The notes under the pieces are model-generated. The model was not told the DNA's origin, did no database searches, and was given only the letters and a program-made list of their open reading frames with translations. A program made the translations under genes and the position numbers. This document shows positions 1 to 7,858 of a stretch of DNA of 14,121 nt, in pieces; within the stretch, counting starts at the first letter, position 1, and each line of letters starts with the position of its first letter. This DNA comes from an uncultured Lachnospiraceae bacterium (lineage in GTDB: Bacteria > Bacillota > Clostridia > Lachnospirales > Lachnospiraceae). The stretch spans positions 1 through 14,121 of the forward strand of contig CABUAW010000061.1 in NCBI GenBank assembly GCA_902489645.1. Direction: 5' to 3'.

Positions 1-762
1 ATACGTATAGCCGTCGGCCGCTTTTACTTTGGCATAATCTTCATCCGCATTGACGCAGAGCGCCACATTGGAAGGCAATGTCCAAGGTGTTGTCGTCCAT
101 GCCAGAATATAAGCGTCCTCGCCGACAACCTTGAAACGGACAATGGCTGAACGTTCTTTGACGTCTTTATAGCCCTGAGCCACTTCCTGGGCGGACAGCG
201 GCGTTCCGCAGCGCGGACAATAAGGAACGACTTTGAAGCCTTTATACAATAAGCCCTTTTCCCAAATTTGTTTTAAAGCCCACCACTCGGATTCAATATA
301 ATTGTCGTGATAAGTAACATACGGATGTTCCATATCGGCCCAGAAACCAACGGTACCGGAGAAGTCCTCCCACATACCTTTGTATTTCCATACACTTTCT
401 TTACACTTATCGATAAACGGAATTAAACCGTAAGCTTCAATCTGGTCCTTGCCGTCCAGACCAAGCATTCTTTCAACTTCCAGTTCTACCGGCAGGCCAT
501 GGGTATCCCATCCGGCCTTTCTCGGCACCTGATATCCCTTCATCGTCTTATAACGCGGAATCATATCTTTAATTACACGGGTCAGCACATGGCCAATATG
601 CGGCTTGCCGTTTGCTGTCGGCGGTCCGTCATAAAATGTATATTCGGGAGCGTGCTTCCGTGACTCAATACTTTTCTTGAAAATATCATTTTCCTGCCAA
701 AATTTTTCTACGTTTTTTTCTCTTTCCACAAAATTCATATTTGTAGAAACTTTTTCGTACAC
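1..762 (-). CDS. ileS: Isoleucyl-tRNA synthetase, N-terminal 254 residues (runs off the left edge)
   Basis: The enzyme charges tRNA-Ile with isoleucine in the cytoplasm (class I synthetase). My translation of the minus strand gives the Rossmann-fold HIGH signature as PHIGH at residues 54-58, preceded by YDGPPTANGK. It also shows the KAGWDTHGLPVE block near residue 82, a YCPRCGT zinc-like pair near residue 181, and the threonine-rich start of the CP1 editing domain (WTTTPWTLPSN) at about 232-242. The start is GTG at 762-760, because an AAGGAGG-type site lies about 7 bases upstream. The next ATG, at codon 9, has no such site. The reading frame is open to base 1, so about three quarters of the normal protein of over 900 residues, including the KMSKS loop, lies outside the window. 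The upstream T-box leader with an AUC specifier independently supports the identity. Confidence 0.97.
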   Translation of the reverse strand, partial: MYEKVSTNMNFVEREKNVEKFWQENDIFKKSIESRKHAPEYTFYDGPPTANGKPHIGHVLTRVIKDMIPRYKTMKGYQVPRKAGWDTHGLPVELEVERMLGLDGKDQIEAYGLIPFIDKCKESVWKYKGMWEDFSGTVGFWADMEHPYVTYHDNYIESEWWALKQIWEKGLLYKGFKVVPYCPRCGTPLSAQEVAQGYKDVKERSAIVRFKVVGEDAYILAWTTTPWTLPSNVALCVNADEDYAKVKAADGYTY

Positions 763-794
763 TACAATTCCTCCTTTTTTATTCCTTTAATAAA

Positions 795-1041
795 CATAGG
801 CTTCCACCCGCAAAGGATGAAAGCCCCAAAAAACTATCATTATACCACCTATGCAAAAGACATACGAACATATGCCCTCCCGGTAACGGCGGGACGCCGT
901 CTCCCCTACGGCCTTTTACGGCTTTCAGTTCACAACTCCGGAGTGATTTTCGACTTTATACTACTGATATCCGGCTTCCACCCTCCCGGACTCTCTGTGA
1001 AACTTCCTATAAAGCTACTGTCTCCATCTTCGTTTTTAGCA
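795..1041 (-). promoter_or_regulatory. T-box riboswitch leader of ileS, AUC (Ile) specifier
   Basis: This untranslated leader senses uncharged tRNA-Ile and allows readthrough into ileS. Read on the minus strand, the stem I parts are in the expected order. An AGTA loop-E half lies at about 1016-1019, followed by a CUUUAUA strand (1008-1014) that pairs perfectly with UAUAAAG (954-960). The distal AGAGAG motif is at 991-996. Next comes GAA and the specifier AUC at 947-945, followed by A. The T-box core UAGGUGGUAUAAUG is at 851-838, and its UGGU (847-844) can pair with a tRNA ending in ACCA. The antiterminator pairs AGG and AUGAUAG with CUUUCAU and CCU. This excludes the terminator hairpin at 799-825. 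A GC-rich stem II/III region (about 880-925) lies between. The match of specifier to gene makes the call strong; exact limits are estimates. Confidence 0.93.
799..825 (-). terminator. T-box attenuator hairpin
   Basis: On the minus strand an 11-base arm, GGCUUUCAUCC (825-815), can pair with GGGUGGAAGCC (809-799) across a five-base loop, with one G-U pair. The 5' arm is shared with the 3' side of the T-box antiterminator, so the two folds are mutually exclusive. The following tract (UAUGUUUAUU) is U-rich but interrupted, so termination may be less efficient than at a classical poly-U site. Confidence 0.82.
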
Positions 1042-1047
1042 CTCTTA

Positions 1048-1076
1048 ATCATATTATATATTTTTTCCACTGTCAA
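1048..1076 (-). promoter_or_regulatory. Promoter of ileS
   Basis: A perfect TTGACA (1076-1071) is followed after 17 bases by TATGAT (1053-1048) on the minus strand, a near-consensus vegetative promoter. It predicts a start near 1041, just upstream of T-box stem I. A TATAAT at 1058-1053 overlaps it but would give only a 12-base spacer. Confidence 0.8.
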
Positions 1077-1164
1077 CTCTTCAATTTCAATTCCTCACAT
1101 TTTCTTTCGTAAATCTTAATTTTTTTGTTTCGACCGTATTTCCCACAGACATATAAAAGAAATA

Positions 1165-1173
1165 TGGTATACT
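1165..1173 (+). promoter_or_regulatory. Extended -10 promoter of the ABC efflux operon
   Basis: TGG directly before TATACT (1168-1173) makes an extended -10 element. No good -35 sits 16-18 bases upstream, which is usual for extended -10 promoters. It predicts a start near 1180 and a leader of about 43 bases before the first gene. A TATAAT at 1184-1189 is an alternative without a -35. The promoter diverges from that of ileS, about 90 bases away. Confidence 0.55.
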
Positions 1174-1222
1174 GTTATTATCTTATAATTATGCACAGAT
1201 ATTTTTATTGGAGGAAAAAAAC

Positions 1223-2452
1223 ATGACGAAAAAGAAAAAGATTATCCTTATTTCTGCCGGCGCCGCAGTTGTTTTGGTTATCCTGATTGCTATCTGGTTT
1301 TTTGTTTTCAGAAAATCATCATCGGGTACGGACGGCGCCGTCGCATACACGACCCCCGTATCCATGCTGACCAGCACATCCACAGGTACCGTCAACCGTT
1401 ACGCCGGTGTTGTTGAGCCTCAGCAAACGGTTAAAATCCAAAAAGCCTCCGATAGAAATGTCAAAGAGGTTTTTGTCAAAGAGGGGGATACCGTGACTAA
1501 GGGCGCGCCTCTTTTCTCTTATGATACGGATGAAACTCAGATGAAGCTGAGCGAGGCCGAGCTGGAGCTGGAACGGATTACAACGGAAATCGCCACCCTT
1601 TACAATCAGATTGAAACACTTCAAAATGAGAAGGCGAAAGCGCCTGAAAGCGAAGCATTTTCCTACACCACCCAGATTCTGACCGCCCAAAATGATGTGA
1701 AACGGGCCGAATACAATCAGAAAAGCAAGGGTGTTGAAATCGAGCAGATTCGCAAATCTCTTGAAAATGCCACGGTGACCAGTGAAATTGACGGCGTCGT
1801 TAAATCCATTAACGACGGCTCACAGACTTACGGCTATGGATATGATGAGGACAATTCCTATATGACGATTTTATCCAACAATGAATACCGCATCAAGGGG
1901 ACCATCAACGAACAAAATATGTATGCCATCTCGACAGGTCAGGAAATGCTTGTTCATTCCAGAATCGATGAAAATATCACCTGGAGCGGCACGGTAACCG
2001 AGGTGGATACGGAAAATCCGGTGAACAATCAAAATTCCATGTACGGTTATGGCGGCGACGGAAATACGACGTCCTCTTCTTATAATTTTTATGTGGAATT
2101 ATCCGACGATGCAGCGCTTATGCTTGGACAGCATGTTTTCATGGAACCGGATATGGGACAAACGGAAGTTAAAGAGGGCTTATGGCTCTCCAGCTATTAC
2201 CTTGTTTTTGACGGCAACGACGCCTATGCATGGGTCTGCGGAAAAAATGACAAACTGGAAAAACGCCGGATAACCACGGGCCAATACGACGAAACAATGG
2301 ACGAATACGAAATCACTTCAGGGCTTACTCTGGAAGATTCCATTGCTTTCCCTGAAGACACATTAACCGAAGGTATGCCTTGTGTCAATGCAGGCTCCCA
2401 GGCCGATGCGGACATGAATGTTTCCGGCGGTATGGAGGAAATGATGGAATGA
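1223..2452 (+). CDS. Membrane-anchored periplasmic-adaptor-like subunit of an ABC efflux pump (adaptor 1, MacA/HlyD family)
   Basis: This 409-residue protein is the adaptor of a MacAB/YknXYZ-type exporter. An N-terminal KKKK stretch precedes one membrane span (about 7-29), placing the rest outside the cell. A split biotinyl-lipoyl-like domain follows, with halves at about 60-103 (VKEGDTVTKGAPLF) and 183-220 (TVTSEIDGVVKSI). Between them is a helical hairpin rich in E, K, Q and L (about 104-182). A beta-barrel region starting near EYRIKGTINE and a membrane-proximal domain (LEDSIAFPEDTLTEGM) complete it. The tail is acidic (EEMME). The start is ATG 1223, because GGAGG sits at 1210-1214; a TTG at 1208 would overlap this site. 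The stop overlaps the ATPase start as ATGA. The family is clear; the substrate is unknown. Confidence 0.88.
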   Translation: MTKKKKIILISAGAAVVLVILIAIWFFVFRKSSSGTDGAVAYTTPVSMLTSTSTGTVNRYAGVVEPQQTVKIQKASDRNVKEVFVKEGDTVTKGAPLFSYDTDETQMKLSEAELELERITTEIATLYNQIETLQNEKAKAPESEAFSYTTQILTAQNDVKRAEYNQKSKGVEIEQIRKSLENATVTSEIDGVVKSINDGSQTYGYGYDEDNSYMTILSNNEYRIKGTINEQNMYAISTGQEMLVHSRIDENITWSGTVTEVDTENPVNNQNSMYGYGGDGNTTSSSYNFYVELSDDAALMLGQHVFMEPDMGQTEVKEGLWLSSYYLVFDGNDAYAWVCGKNDKLEKRRITTGQYDETMDEYEITSGLTLEDSIAFPEDTLTEGMPCVNAGSQADADMNVSGGMEEMME

Positions 2453-3156
2453 TACTTGAATTAGAACATGTTTATAAAGATTATATGCAGGGTAAAATGG
2501 CCGTCCACATCCTGAAAGATATTTCTCTTTCCGTTGAAAAGGGCGAATATCTGGCCATTATGGGCCCCTCCGGTTCAGGCAAAACCACATTAATGAATAT
2601 TATCGGCTGTCTGGACAAACCGACGTCCGGCTCCTACCACTTAAACGGTAAGGATGTTCTGGCCTATTCGGACAATGAGCTTTCCGATACCCGACTTTAC
2701 AATATCGGCTTCGTATTTCAGAGCTTCCACCTGCTCCCGAAGCAGACCGCTCTGGAAAATGTCTATCTTCCGCTGATTTACGCAGGCATATCCAGGAAAG
2801 AGCGCATCGAGCGGGCCACCGAAGCATTGGAGCGGGTGGGTCTGGGCGACCGGCTTCATTTTAAACCGACGCAGCTCTCCGGCGGCCAGCAGCAGCGAGT
2901 GGCCATTGCCAGAGCCATCGTCAACCATCCGACCATCCTTCTGGCCGATGAACCGACCGGCGCTCTGGACAGTACCTCCGGAGAACAGGTCATGGAGCTT
3001 TTTCAGAAGCTTAATAATGAAGGCATCACAATTATTATGATTACCCACGATGCGGAGATTGCCTCCCACGCCAGGCGTCAGGCAATTATCCGTGACGGTA
3101 TTCTCACCGGAAAGGAGGCCCCGGCTTATGAAAAAATCAGTAATTCTAACGATTAG
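2449..3156 (+). CDS. ABC transporter ATP-binding protein, MacB/LolD type
   Basis: This 235-residue cytoplasmic ATPase drives the efflux system encoded around it. All nucleotide-binding motifs are present: Walker A GPSGSGKTT (39-47), Q-loop Q91 in VFQSF, signature LSGGQ (143-147), Walker B ILLADEP with D167 and E168, D-loop (ALDS), and H-loop H200 in MITHD. The spacing and the motifs are typical of the family that pairs with four-span FtsX-like permeases (MacB, LolD, YknY). The start is ATG 2449, inside the ATGA overlap with adaptor 1, with GGAGG about 10 bases upstream. The 3' end overlaps the start of adaptor 2 by 29 bases. These overlaps suggest coupled translation. It lies separate from the permease, unlike the fused MacB of Gram-negatives. 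Confidence 0.95.
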   Translation: MILELEHVYKDYMQGKMAVHILKDISLSVEKGEYLAIMGPSGSGKTTLMNIIGCLDKPTSGSYHLNGKDVLAYSDNELSDTRLYNIGFVFQSFHLLPKQTALENVYLPLIYAGISRKERIERATEALERVGLGDRLHFKPTQLSGGQQQRVAIARAIVNHPTILLADEPTGALDSTSGEQVMELFQKLNNEGITIIMITHDAEIASHARRQAIIRDGILTGKEAPAYEKISNSND

Positions 3157-4726
3157 TCTGGCCGCCGCCGTCGCTGTCCTCAGCGTCAGCATCGGAGGCT
3201 ACCGCATCTATAAAAACGCCAATACCCGTGTCGAAGTCAGCCCGGTTTCCTCTATTTCTGTTCCGCTTTGGGAAGACAATTCTTCCTACGGCGTAGTAAC
3301 GACAGATTTAACCCAGGATGTTTATATTACGGAAAATCAGGTCATTCAGGAAGTCCTTGTCAACGAAGGCGACACGGTCTCTGTCGGAACGCCTTTAATG
3401 ATTATGGACAACACTCTGGCCATGCTGGATTTGGAAATGCAGGCGCTTGCCATCGATAACATCGACCTCCAGATTCAGGCTGCAAACCGGGACATCCATT
3501 TTCTCGAAACAGCTACGATTGGCTACGACGTCCCGAATAATACGGACGGCGCTATATGGGATGAGCCGGAGGATACCGGACTGGGAGTTTCCGTGAAATA
3601 CGACGGTTACCGTCTTCTCTCTTCGTCCGGCACCGTTTCGGAGGACCCGGATGCGATTGTTTATCGTCTGGACCTTCGGACGCCTTTATTTTTAAAGGAT
3701 GATACCCAGAATATCTATACGGTAAAATGTGCCCCGGACACAATCATCACTCCGGATTTTTTATACCGCATCAAAGGACTGGACACCAATACCGGCCGCA
3801 CAATCGGCGAACCTCTGGTGGTTTTTTTACAGATTCCTTCGATGGAAAAGCGGATTTATCTGGATGGCTATAATTTTGATATTCCTGAAGATTTTCATGA
3901 AATGACTCTGGAAGAATTTATGTATAACTACAACACGCAGATTTCAGATATCACTTCCGACGGCGAAAATGAAACTAATCCGTACGACGGTATTACCGCC
4001 GAAGAGCGTGACCGCCAACTGACCGAAAAGAAAAATCAATTAACAACTTTAAATATCGACCGAAAGGAAGCGGTTCTGAAATACGAAAAGATGCGCAAGG
4101 AAATTGCCGAGGGAACGATTTTAAGTACCGTCAACGGACAGATTAAATCGGTGGGCGACCCGGCCACAGGTGCGGATGCCAATACACCTTTTATCTCTGT
4201 CACCAGCCAGGAGGGCTTCTACTTAAAAGGTACGGTCAATGAATTAATGCGGGAAGAAATTTCAGTGGGCCAGCATATTTCCGTCACCAACATGGAAACA
4301 GGTATGACGGCCGAGGCCGAAATCACTTCCATTTCCGACTACCCTGTATCGGATAACGCTTCTTCCTATGGCACCAATCCGAATACATCCAATTACCCGT
4401 TTACCGCTTTCCTGAGCGAAACCACTGGTTTTAAAAATAATCAGTCGGTCAGCATCGATATAAATTCCGACGAAAACGGCACGAATTCCAAGCTGTATAT
4501 TCCAAAGGCCTATGTCCGCGAGGATAACGGCGAATATTATGTTTTTATCGCCGATGAAAAGGGCCGTCTGAAAAAGCAGGTCATCGAAGCCGGAGCCACA
4601 ATGTACGGCTACTATCAGGAAATTAAAGGCGGACTGACGACCGAAGATTTAATTGCATTTCCATATGGAAAAACCGTAAAAGAGGGAGTTAAAACCGAAG
4701 AAGTGGATTCTCCTTCCTACTACTAA
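3128..4726 (+). CDS. Second adaptor subunit of the ABC efflux pump, with a large hairpin-tip insert
   Basis: This 532-residue protein is a diverged paralogue of adaptor 1. It has one N-terminal span or signal anchor (about 5-25), a first lipoyl half (EVLVNEGDTVSVGTPL, about 75-90), a helix (about 97-128), then roughly 170 residues not found in adaptor 1 (about 129-298). A second helix (about 300-338) and the second lipoyl half (TILSTVNGQIKSV) follow. The barrel and C-terminal parts align by eye with adaptor 1: KGTVNE against KGTINE, ISVGQ against ISTGQ, and GLTTEDLIAFP against GLTLEDSIAFP. The start is ATG 3128, with AGGAGG at 3113-3118; upstream codons in this frame only shadow the ATPase. 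The insert contains WDEPED and several beta-like stretches; I cannot assign it to a domain. Confidence 0.85.
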   Translation: MKKSVILTISLAAAVAVLSVSIGGYRIYKNANTRVEVSPVSSISVPLWEDNSSYGVVTTDLTQDVYITENQVIQEVLVNEGDTVSVGTPLMIMDNTLAMLDLEMQALAIDNIDLQIQAANRDIHFLETATIGYDVPNNTDGAIWDEPEDTGLGVSVKYDGYRLLSSSGTVSEDPDAIVYRLDLRTPLFLKDDTQNIYTVKCAPDTIITPDFLYRIKGLDTNTGRTIGEPLVVFLQIPSMEKRIYLDGYNFDIPEDFHEMTLEEFMYNYNTQISDITSDGENETNPYDGITAEERDRQLTEKKNQLTTLNIDRKEAVLKYEKMRKEIAEGTILSTVNGQIKSVGDPATGADANTPFISVTSQEGFYLKGTVNELMREEISVGQHISVTNMETGMTAEAEITSISDYPVSDNASSYGTNPNTSNYPFTAFLSETTGFKNNQSVSIDINSDENGTNSKLYIPKAYVREDNGEYYVFIADEKGRLKKQVIEAGATMYGYYQEIKGGLTTEDLIAFPYGKTVKEGVKTEEVDSPSYY

Positions 4727-4740
4727 AGGAGGGCTTCGAC

Positions 4741-5994
4741 ATGCTTGAAAATATAAGACTTTCCATTCAGGGCATCTGGTCCCACAAGATGCGTTCCTTC
4801 CTTACCATGCTCGGTATTATTATTGGTATCGCCGCTATTATTTCCATCGTTTCTACCATCAAAGGTACAAACGAACAAATTAAGCAGAATCTGGTCGGAG
4901 CCGGAAATAACACGGTGGAAATAAAGCTCTATCAAAATGACTGGGAATATGAGGCCGCTTACAACGGACTTCCCCAGGGAGTGCCCGTCATCACCGAAGA
5001 AATCCGCGAAAGTATTCTGGATATTGACGGTGTGGAAAACGCCTCCCTTTATTTAAACAGAAACTATGCCGAAGGCATTTACTACCACAATACCTCTTTA
5101 AGCGGCGGAAGAATCTACGGTATCGACACCCGATATTTTTCCACCTGTGGATATCAAATGCAAAAGGGGCGCGGCTTTGTAAACGATGATTACAAAAACT
5201 TCCGAAAAGTCGCCATCCTGGACACAGCCGCTTATAATTCTCTCTTTGGCGGCAATGACCCAATCAATCAGACAATCGAAATCCAGGGGGAACCGTTCAC
5301 TGTCATCGGTGTTTGTGAAAAATCAAATACCTTTAAGCCCGTCATCAATTCCATGGAGGATTATTATAATTATATGGCTTCCAGCAGCGACGGCGGTATT
5401 ATTTTTATTCCGGATGCCTCCTGGCCGATTGTCTACAACTACGACGAACCTCAAAACCTCATTATCCGGGCATCCAGCACGGATGAAATGAGCAGCGCCG
5501 GGCGTAAATGCGCCGACCTTCTGAATGGTTACGTTTCTTCTTCCGACGTCAAATACAAAGCCTCCGACCTTTTAGAGCAGGCGAAAAACCTCCAGGAGCT
5601 GAGCGCAGCCACAAACCAGCAATTAATATGGATTGCCAGCATTTCCCTTCTCGTCGGCGGTATCGGCGTCATGAACATCATGCTTGTATCTGTCACTGAA
5701 CGCACACGGGAAATTGGTTTAAAGAAAGCCATCGGCGCCAGAAAACGCCGGATTCTCGCCCAGTTTCTAACCGAAGCAGCCGTACTGACAAGTCTTGGCG
5801 GTATCATCGGCGTTGCGGCGGGCATTGTTATGGCCCAGGTCATTTCCAGAGTTTCGCAGACGCCATCGGCCATCAGTATACCGGCTATTATATTTTCCGT
5901 GATTTTCTCCATGGCCATCGGTATCCTCTTCGGCCTGCTGCCTTCAATCAAAGCGGCAAACCTGAACCCGATTGACGCCCTTCGCCATGAATAA
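4741..5994 (+). CDS. ABC transporter permease, MacB/FtsX type
   Basis: This 417-residue protein is the membrane subunit of the exporter. It shows the MacB layout: a short cytoplasmic start with the HKMRSFLTMLGIIIG motif, first span about 19-40, an extracellular MacB_PCD-like domain (about 45-285), and three C-terminal spans (about 295-317, 343-367 and 378-401). The loop after the second span holds ERTREIGLKKAIGARKRRIL, the conserved cytoplasmic coupling region. The protein ends with the family-typical NPIDALRHE. The start is ATG 4741, with AAAGGAGGG at 4725-4733, 14 bases after adaptor 2 stops. It is the last gene of the operon. In known relatives (MacB, YknZ) this mechanotransmission-type permease works with adaptors to expel peptides or macrolides; here the substrate cannot be told. 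Confidence 0.93.
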   Translation: MLENIRLSIQGIWSHKMRSFLTMLGIIIGIAAIISIVSTIKGTNEQIKQNLVGAGNNTVEIKLYQNDWEYEAAYNGLPQGVPVITEEIRESILDIDGVENASLYLNRNYAEGIYYHNTSLSGGRIYGIDTRYFSTCGYQMQKGRGFVNDDYKNFRKVAILDTAAYNSLFGGNDPINQTIEIQGEPFTVIGVCEKSNTFKPVINSMEDYYNYMASSSDGGIIFIPDASWPIVYNYDEPQNLIIRASSTDEMSSAGRKCADLLNGYVSSSDVKYKASDLLEQAKNLQELSAATNQQLIWIASISLLVGGIGVMNIMLVSVTERTREIGLKKAIGARKRRILAQFLTEAAVLTSLGGIIGVAAGIVMAQVISRVSQTPSAISIPAIIFSVIFSMAIGILFGLLPSIKAANLNPIDALRHE

Positions 5995-6000
5995 AGCCTT

Positions 6001-6019
6001 CGGGATATGTCCCGTTTTT
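6001..6019 (+). terminator. Terminator of the ABC efflux operon
   Basis: CGGGA (6001-6005) pairs with TCCCG (6010-6014) around a four-base loop and is followed by five T residues, six bases after the permease stop. The stem is short but well placed. Confidence 0.65.
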
Positions 6020-6031
6020 GAGCATAAGAAA

Positions 6032-6069
6032 ACCATCCTCTAACCTTTTGACCGGGCAACGAGGATGGT
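6032..6069 (-). terminator. Terminator of the GH18 lipoprotein gene
   Basis: A perfect nine-base inverted repeat, ACCATCCTC (6032-6040) and GAGGATGGT (6061-6069), encloses 20 bases. On the minus strand it is followed by TTTCTTATG, so it fits the convergent minus-strand gene that stops at 6119. On the plus strand it lies after the operon terminator and could serve as a second stop. Confidence 0.65.
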
Positions 6070-6118
6070 ATTCTTATATATCAGATGACTTTTCGCAAAT
6101 CCATCATCTTAAAATAAT

Positions 6119-7828
6119 TTAATTCAAATAGCTTGCAATAATCTGCCAGATTTCAGGACCGCTTTCCCAGCCGATACGCCAACTGGCCACGCCGGCCAAA
6201 TCGTATTCCTGAATCATTTCCATACGGCTTCGGATGGAGGTTTCATCCTCTAACCAAATCTGATAGAGGCGTCCGTCAACCTCCGAAGTATATTGGCCGT
6301 AATTCTGACCCGTCGTTTCATCATAGACCGGAACGACACCATGACTTTCAAGATAGCCATAGGCCTCCGTCATACCGGCGCTGAAAGATTCAACCCATCC
6401 GTTGGCATCTGTTGCCCAGACACGGGTATACAGCGGAATCGCATTGATGACCTTCTCCTTCGGCACCATAGCAAGCATATCTTCAATTCCCTGACGGGCA
6501 AAGCTCATAGAAGCCACGGAACCGGCCACATCGGAGGTACTGTGATGTTCATCATATCCCATAATAATAATATAGTCGGCAAAGATACCTTCCTCTTTAT
6601 GGTTATAGTGCCGCCAATACATCGGCGTATAATTATCTATGGAAAATACAATGTTTTTCTCACGGCACAATGCGGAGAGTTCACGGACAAACTGAATATA
6701 GTTATCCGCCCCGGTTTCTCCAATCATCTCAAAATCCAGATTGATGCCGTCCAACTGATATGCGTCAATATAGGCAGACAACTGGTTCAGAACATACTGA
6801 CGTTTTGACCGTGAGGACAGGATTTCATCGGTCATCTCACCGTCAAAATTCGTAAATTCGTTGGAAAACATGGCCCAGACCTCAATTCCGGCTTCATGGG
6901 CCCGATTCACATAATCAGCGCTTCCAAGGGTTGTCAAATCACCGTTTGTATTCTCAAAATAGAACCATCTCGGACTGATGGTATTAATTCCCGGTGTCTC
7001 AGCAAGAATCTGTTCCAATTCATCATTGGCCGATTCACTGTAAACTCCGTGCCATGCCAGATTAATCTTATAATTTTTAGAAATACTCGTAAATACCGGT
7101 TCGGTGAATGTCGGTTCCGTCAGCGTCACCATCGACGGCGTGTCCAGGTCCTCATTCTTAACCCAGCCATTATATCCGTCCTCAGTGACTACCTGCGCCC
7201 ATTCATCACCGCTGCCATCATCCAGCACATATACGCGCTCACCCCGCTCAAGGTCTCTGAAAATCGGGCTTTTAATACCGCCCTGATAACGAATCACGGC
7301 CTTTTTACCGCTGACCGTTGTCATATAGGCTTCGCCCCATTCGGTTCGGGTAACCACCCGGTTCGGGTTCGTATATACTGCGCTGTCCATCTTTGTGTTT
7401 TCTTTCAGAAAATTCAAAGAAATATAGAGCATGCCGCCGCGATTAATGACGACGGGAATATCGCTCGTTTTGGAAGCCGTGCCCAGCATATAAGCTGTGG
7501 AATCCGGCGTATATTCCGCCATGCCTTCCGGTGTGGCATACAAAACAACATTCTCATCCGCCTGCCAGTAAACTCTGGAATTAAAATAACGGTTTGCCGT
7601 ATTCACATCCATATAGACATTACCGGCCCCATCGTCAATGGCCTTTGCCTCCAGCATCACATTATTCAGGGTAATCGTATACTCTCCGTCGGAAACCCCG
7701 TAAGTGGTATTATAATCCACCACATCCTTCTCTGACCGAAAATCATCAACTATGCCACATCCACCAAGAATACAGAGGAGTCCTACAGAAACTAAAAACA
7801 TTCCCATAATTCTTCTTATCTTATTCAT
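6119..7828 (-). CDS. Lipoprotein with CuAO-N-like, SH3 and glycoside hydrolase family 18 domains
   Basis: This 569-residue predicted surface lipoprotein probably acts on an N-acetylglucosamine-containing polymer such as peptidoglycan. The signal peptide ends in a lipobox, LGGC, with Cys24. Next comes a region resembling the copper amine oxidase N-terminal fold, in two similar halves (about 45-170, including VYMDVNTANRYF and LYISLNFLKENT). An SH3-like segment (about 175-228, ending in GYNGWVKNEDL) follows. The GH18 barrel runs from about 252 to the end, with DGINLDFE at 360-367, where E367 is the expected acid/base. The second Asp of the usual DxxDxDxE is Asn363. The later MGYDEHH and the C-terminal SWRIGWESGPEIW are also family-like. 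The layout recalls YaaH/SleL-type spore or wall hydrolases, but with SH3 in place of LysM. The ribosome binding site is weak (AGG), suggesting coupling to the gene 30 bases upstream. Confidence 0.88.
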   Translation of the reverse strand: MNKIRRIMGMFLVSVGLLCILGGCGIVDDFRSEKDVVDYNTTYGVSDGEYTITLNNVMLEAKAIDDGAGNVYMDVNTANRYFNSRVYWQADENVVLYATPEGMAEYTPDSTAYMLGTASKTSDIPVVINRGGMLYISLNFLKENTKMDSAVYTNPNRVVTRTEWGEAYMTTVSGKKAVIRYQGGIKSPIFRDLERGERVYVLDDGSGDEWAQVVTEDGYNGWVKNEDLDTPSMVTLTEPTFTEPVFTSISKNYKINLAWHGVYSESANDELEQILAETPGINTISPRWFYFENTNGDLTTLGSADYVNRAHEAGIEVWAMFSNEFTNFDGEMTDEILSSRSKRQYVLNQLSAYIDAYQLDGINLDFEMIGETGADNYIQFVRELSALCREKNIVFSIDNYTPMYWRHYNHKEEGIFADYIIIMGYDEHHSTSDVAGSVASMSFARQGIEDMLAMVPKEKVINAIPLYTRVWATDANGWVESFSAGMTEAYGYLESHGVVPVYDETTGQNYGQYTSEVDGRLYQIWLEDETSIRSRMEMIQEYDLAGVASWRIGWESGPEIWQIIASYLN

Positions 7829-7858
7829 GTGCTTTAACCTAACCTTCCTTTTTGGTTT

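Noticed and set aside
1053..1058. TATAAT as the -10 of ileS
   Set aside because: It would leave only 12 bases to TTGACA at 1071-1076. TATGAT at 1048-1053 gives the ideal 17.
817..1119. 100-codon plus-strand ORF upstream of the ABC operon
   Set aside because: It lies opposite the ileS T-box leader and promoter, has no ribosome binding site and no recognisable protein features.
6896..7735. 279-codon plus-strand ORF inside the GH18 gene
   Set aside because: It is antisense to a well-supported lipoprotein with domain motifs along its full length. No start site or homology was recognised.
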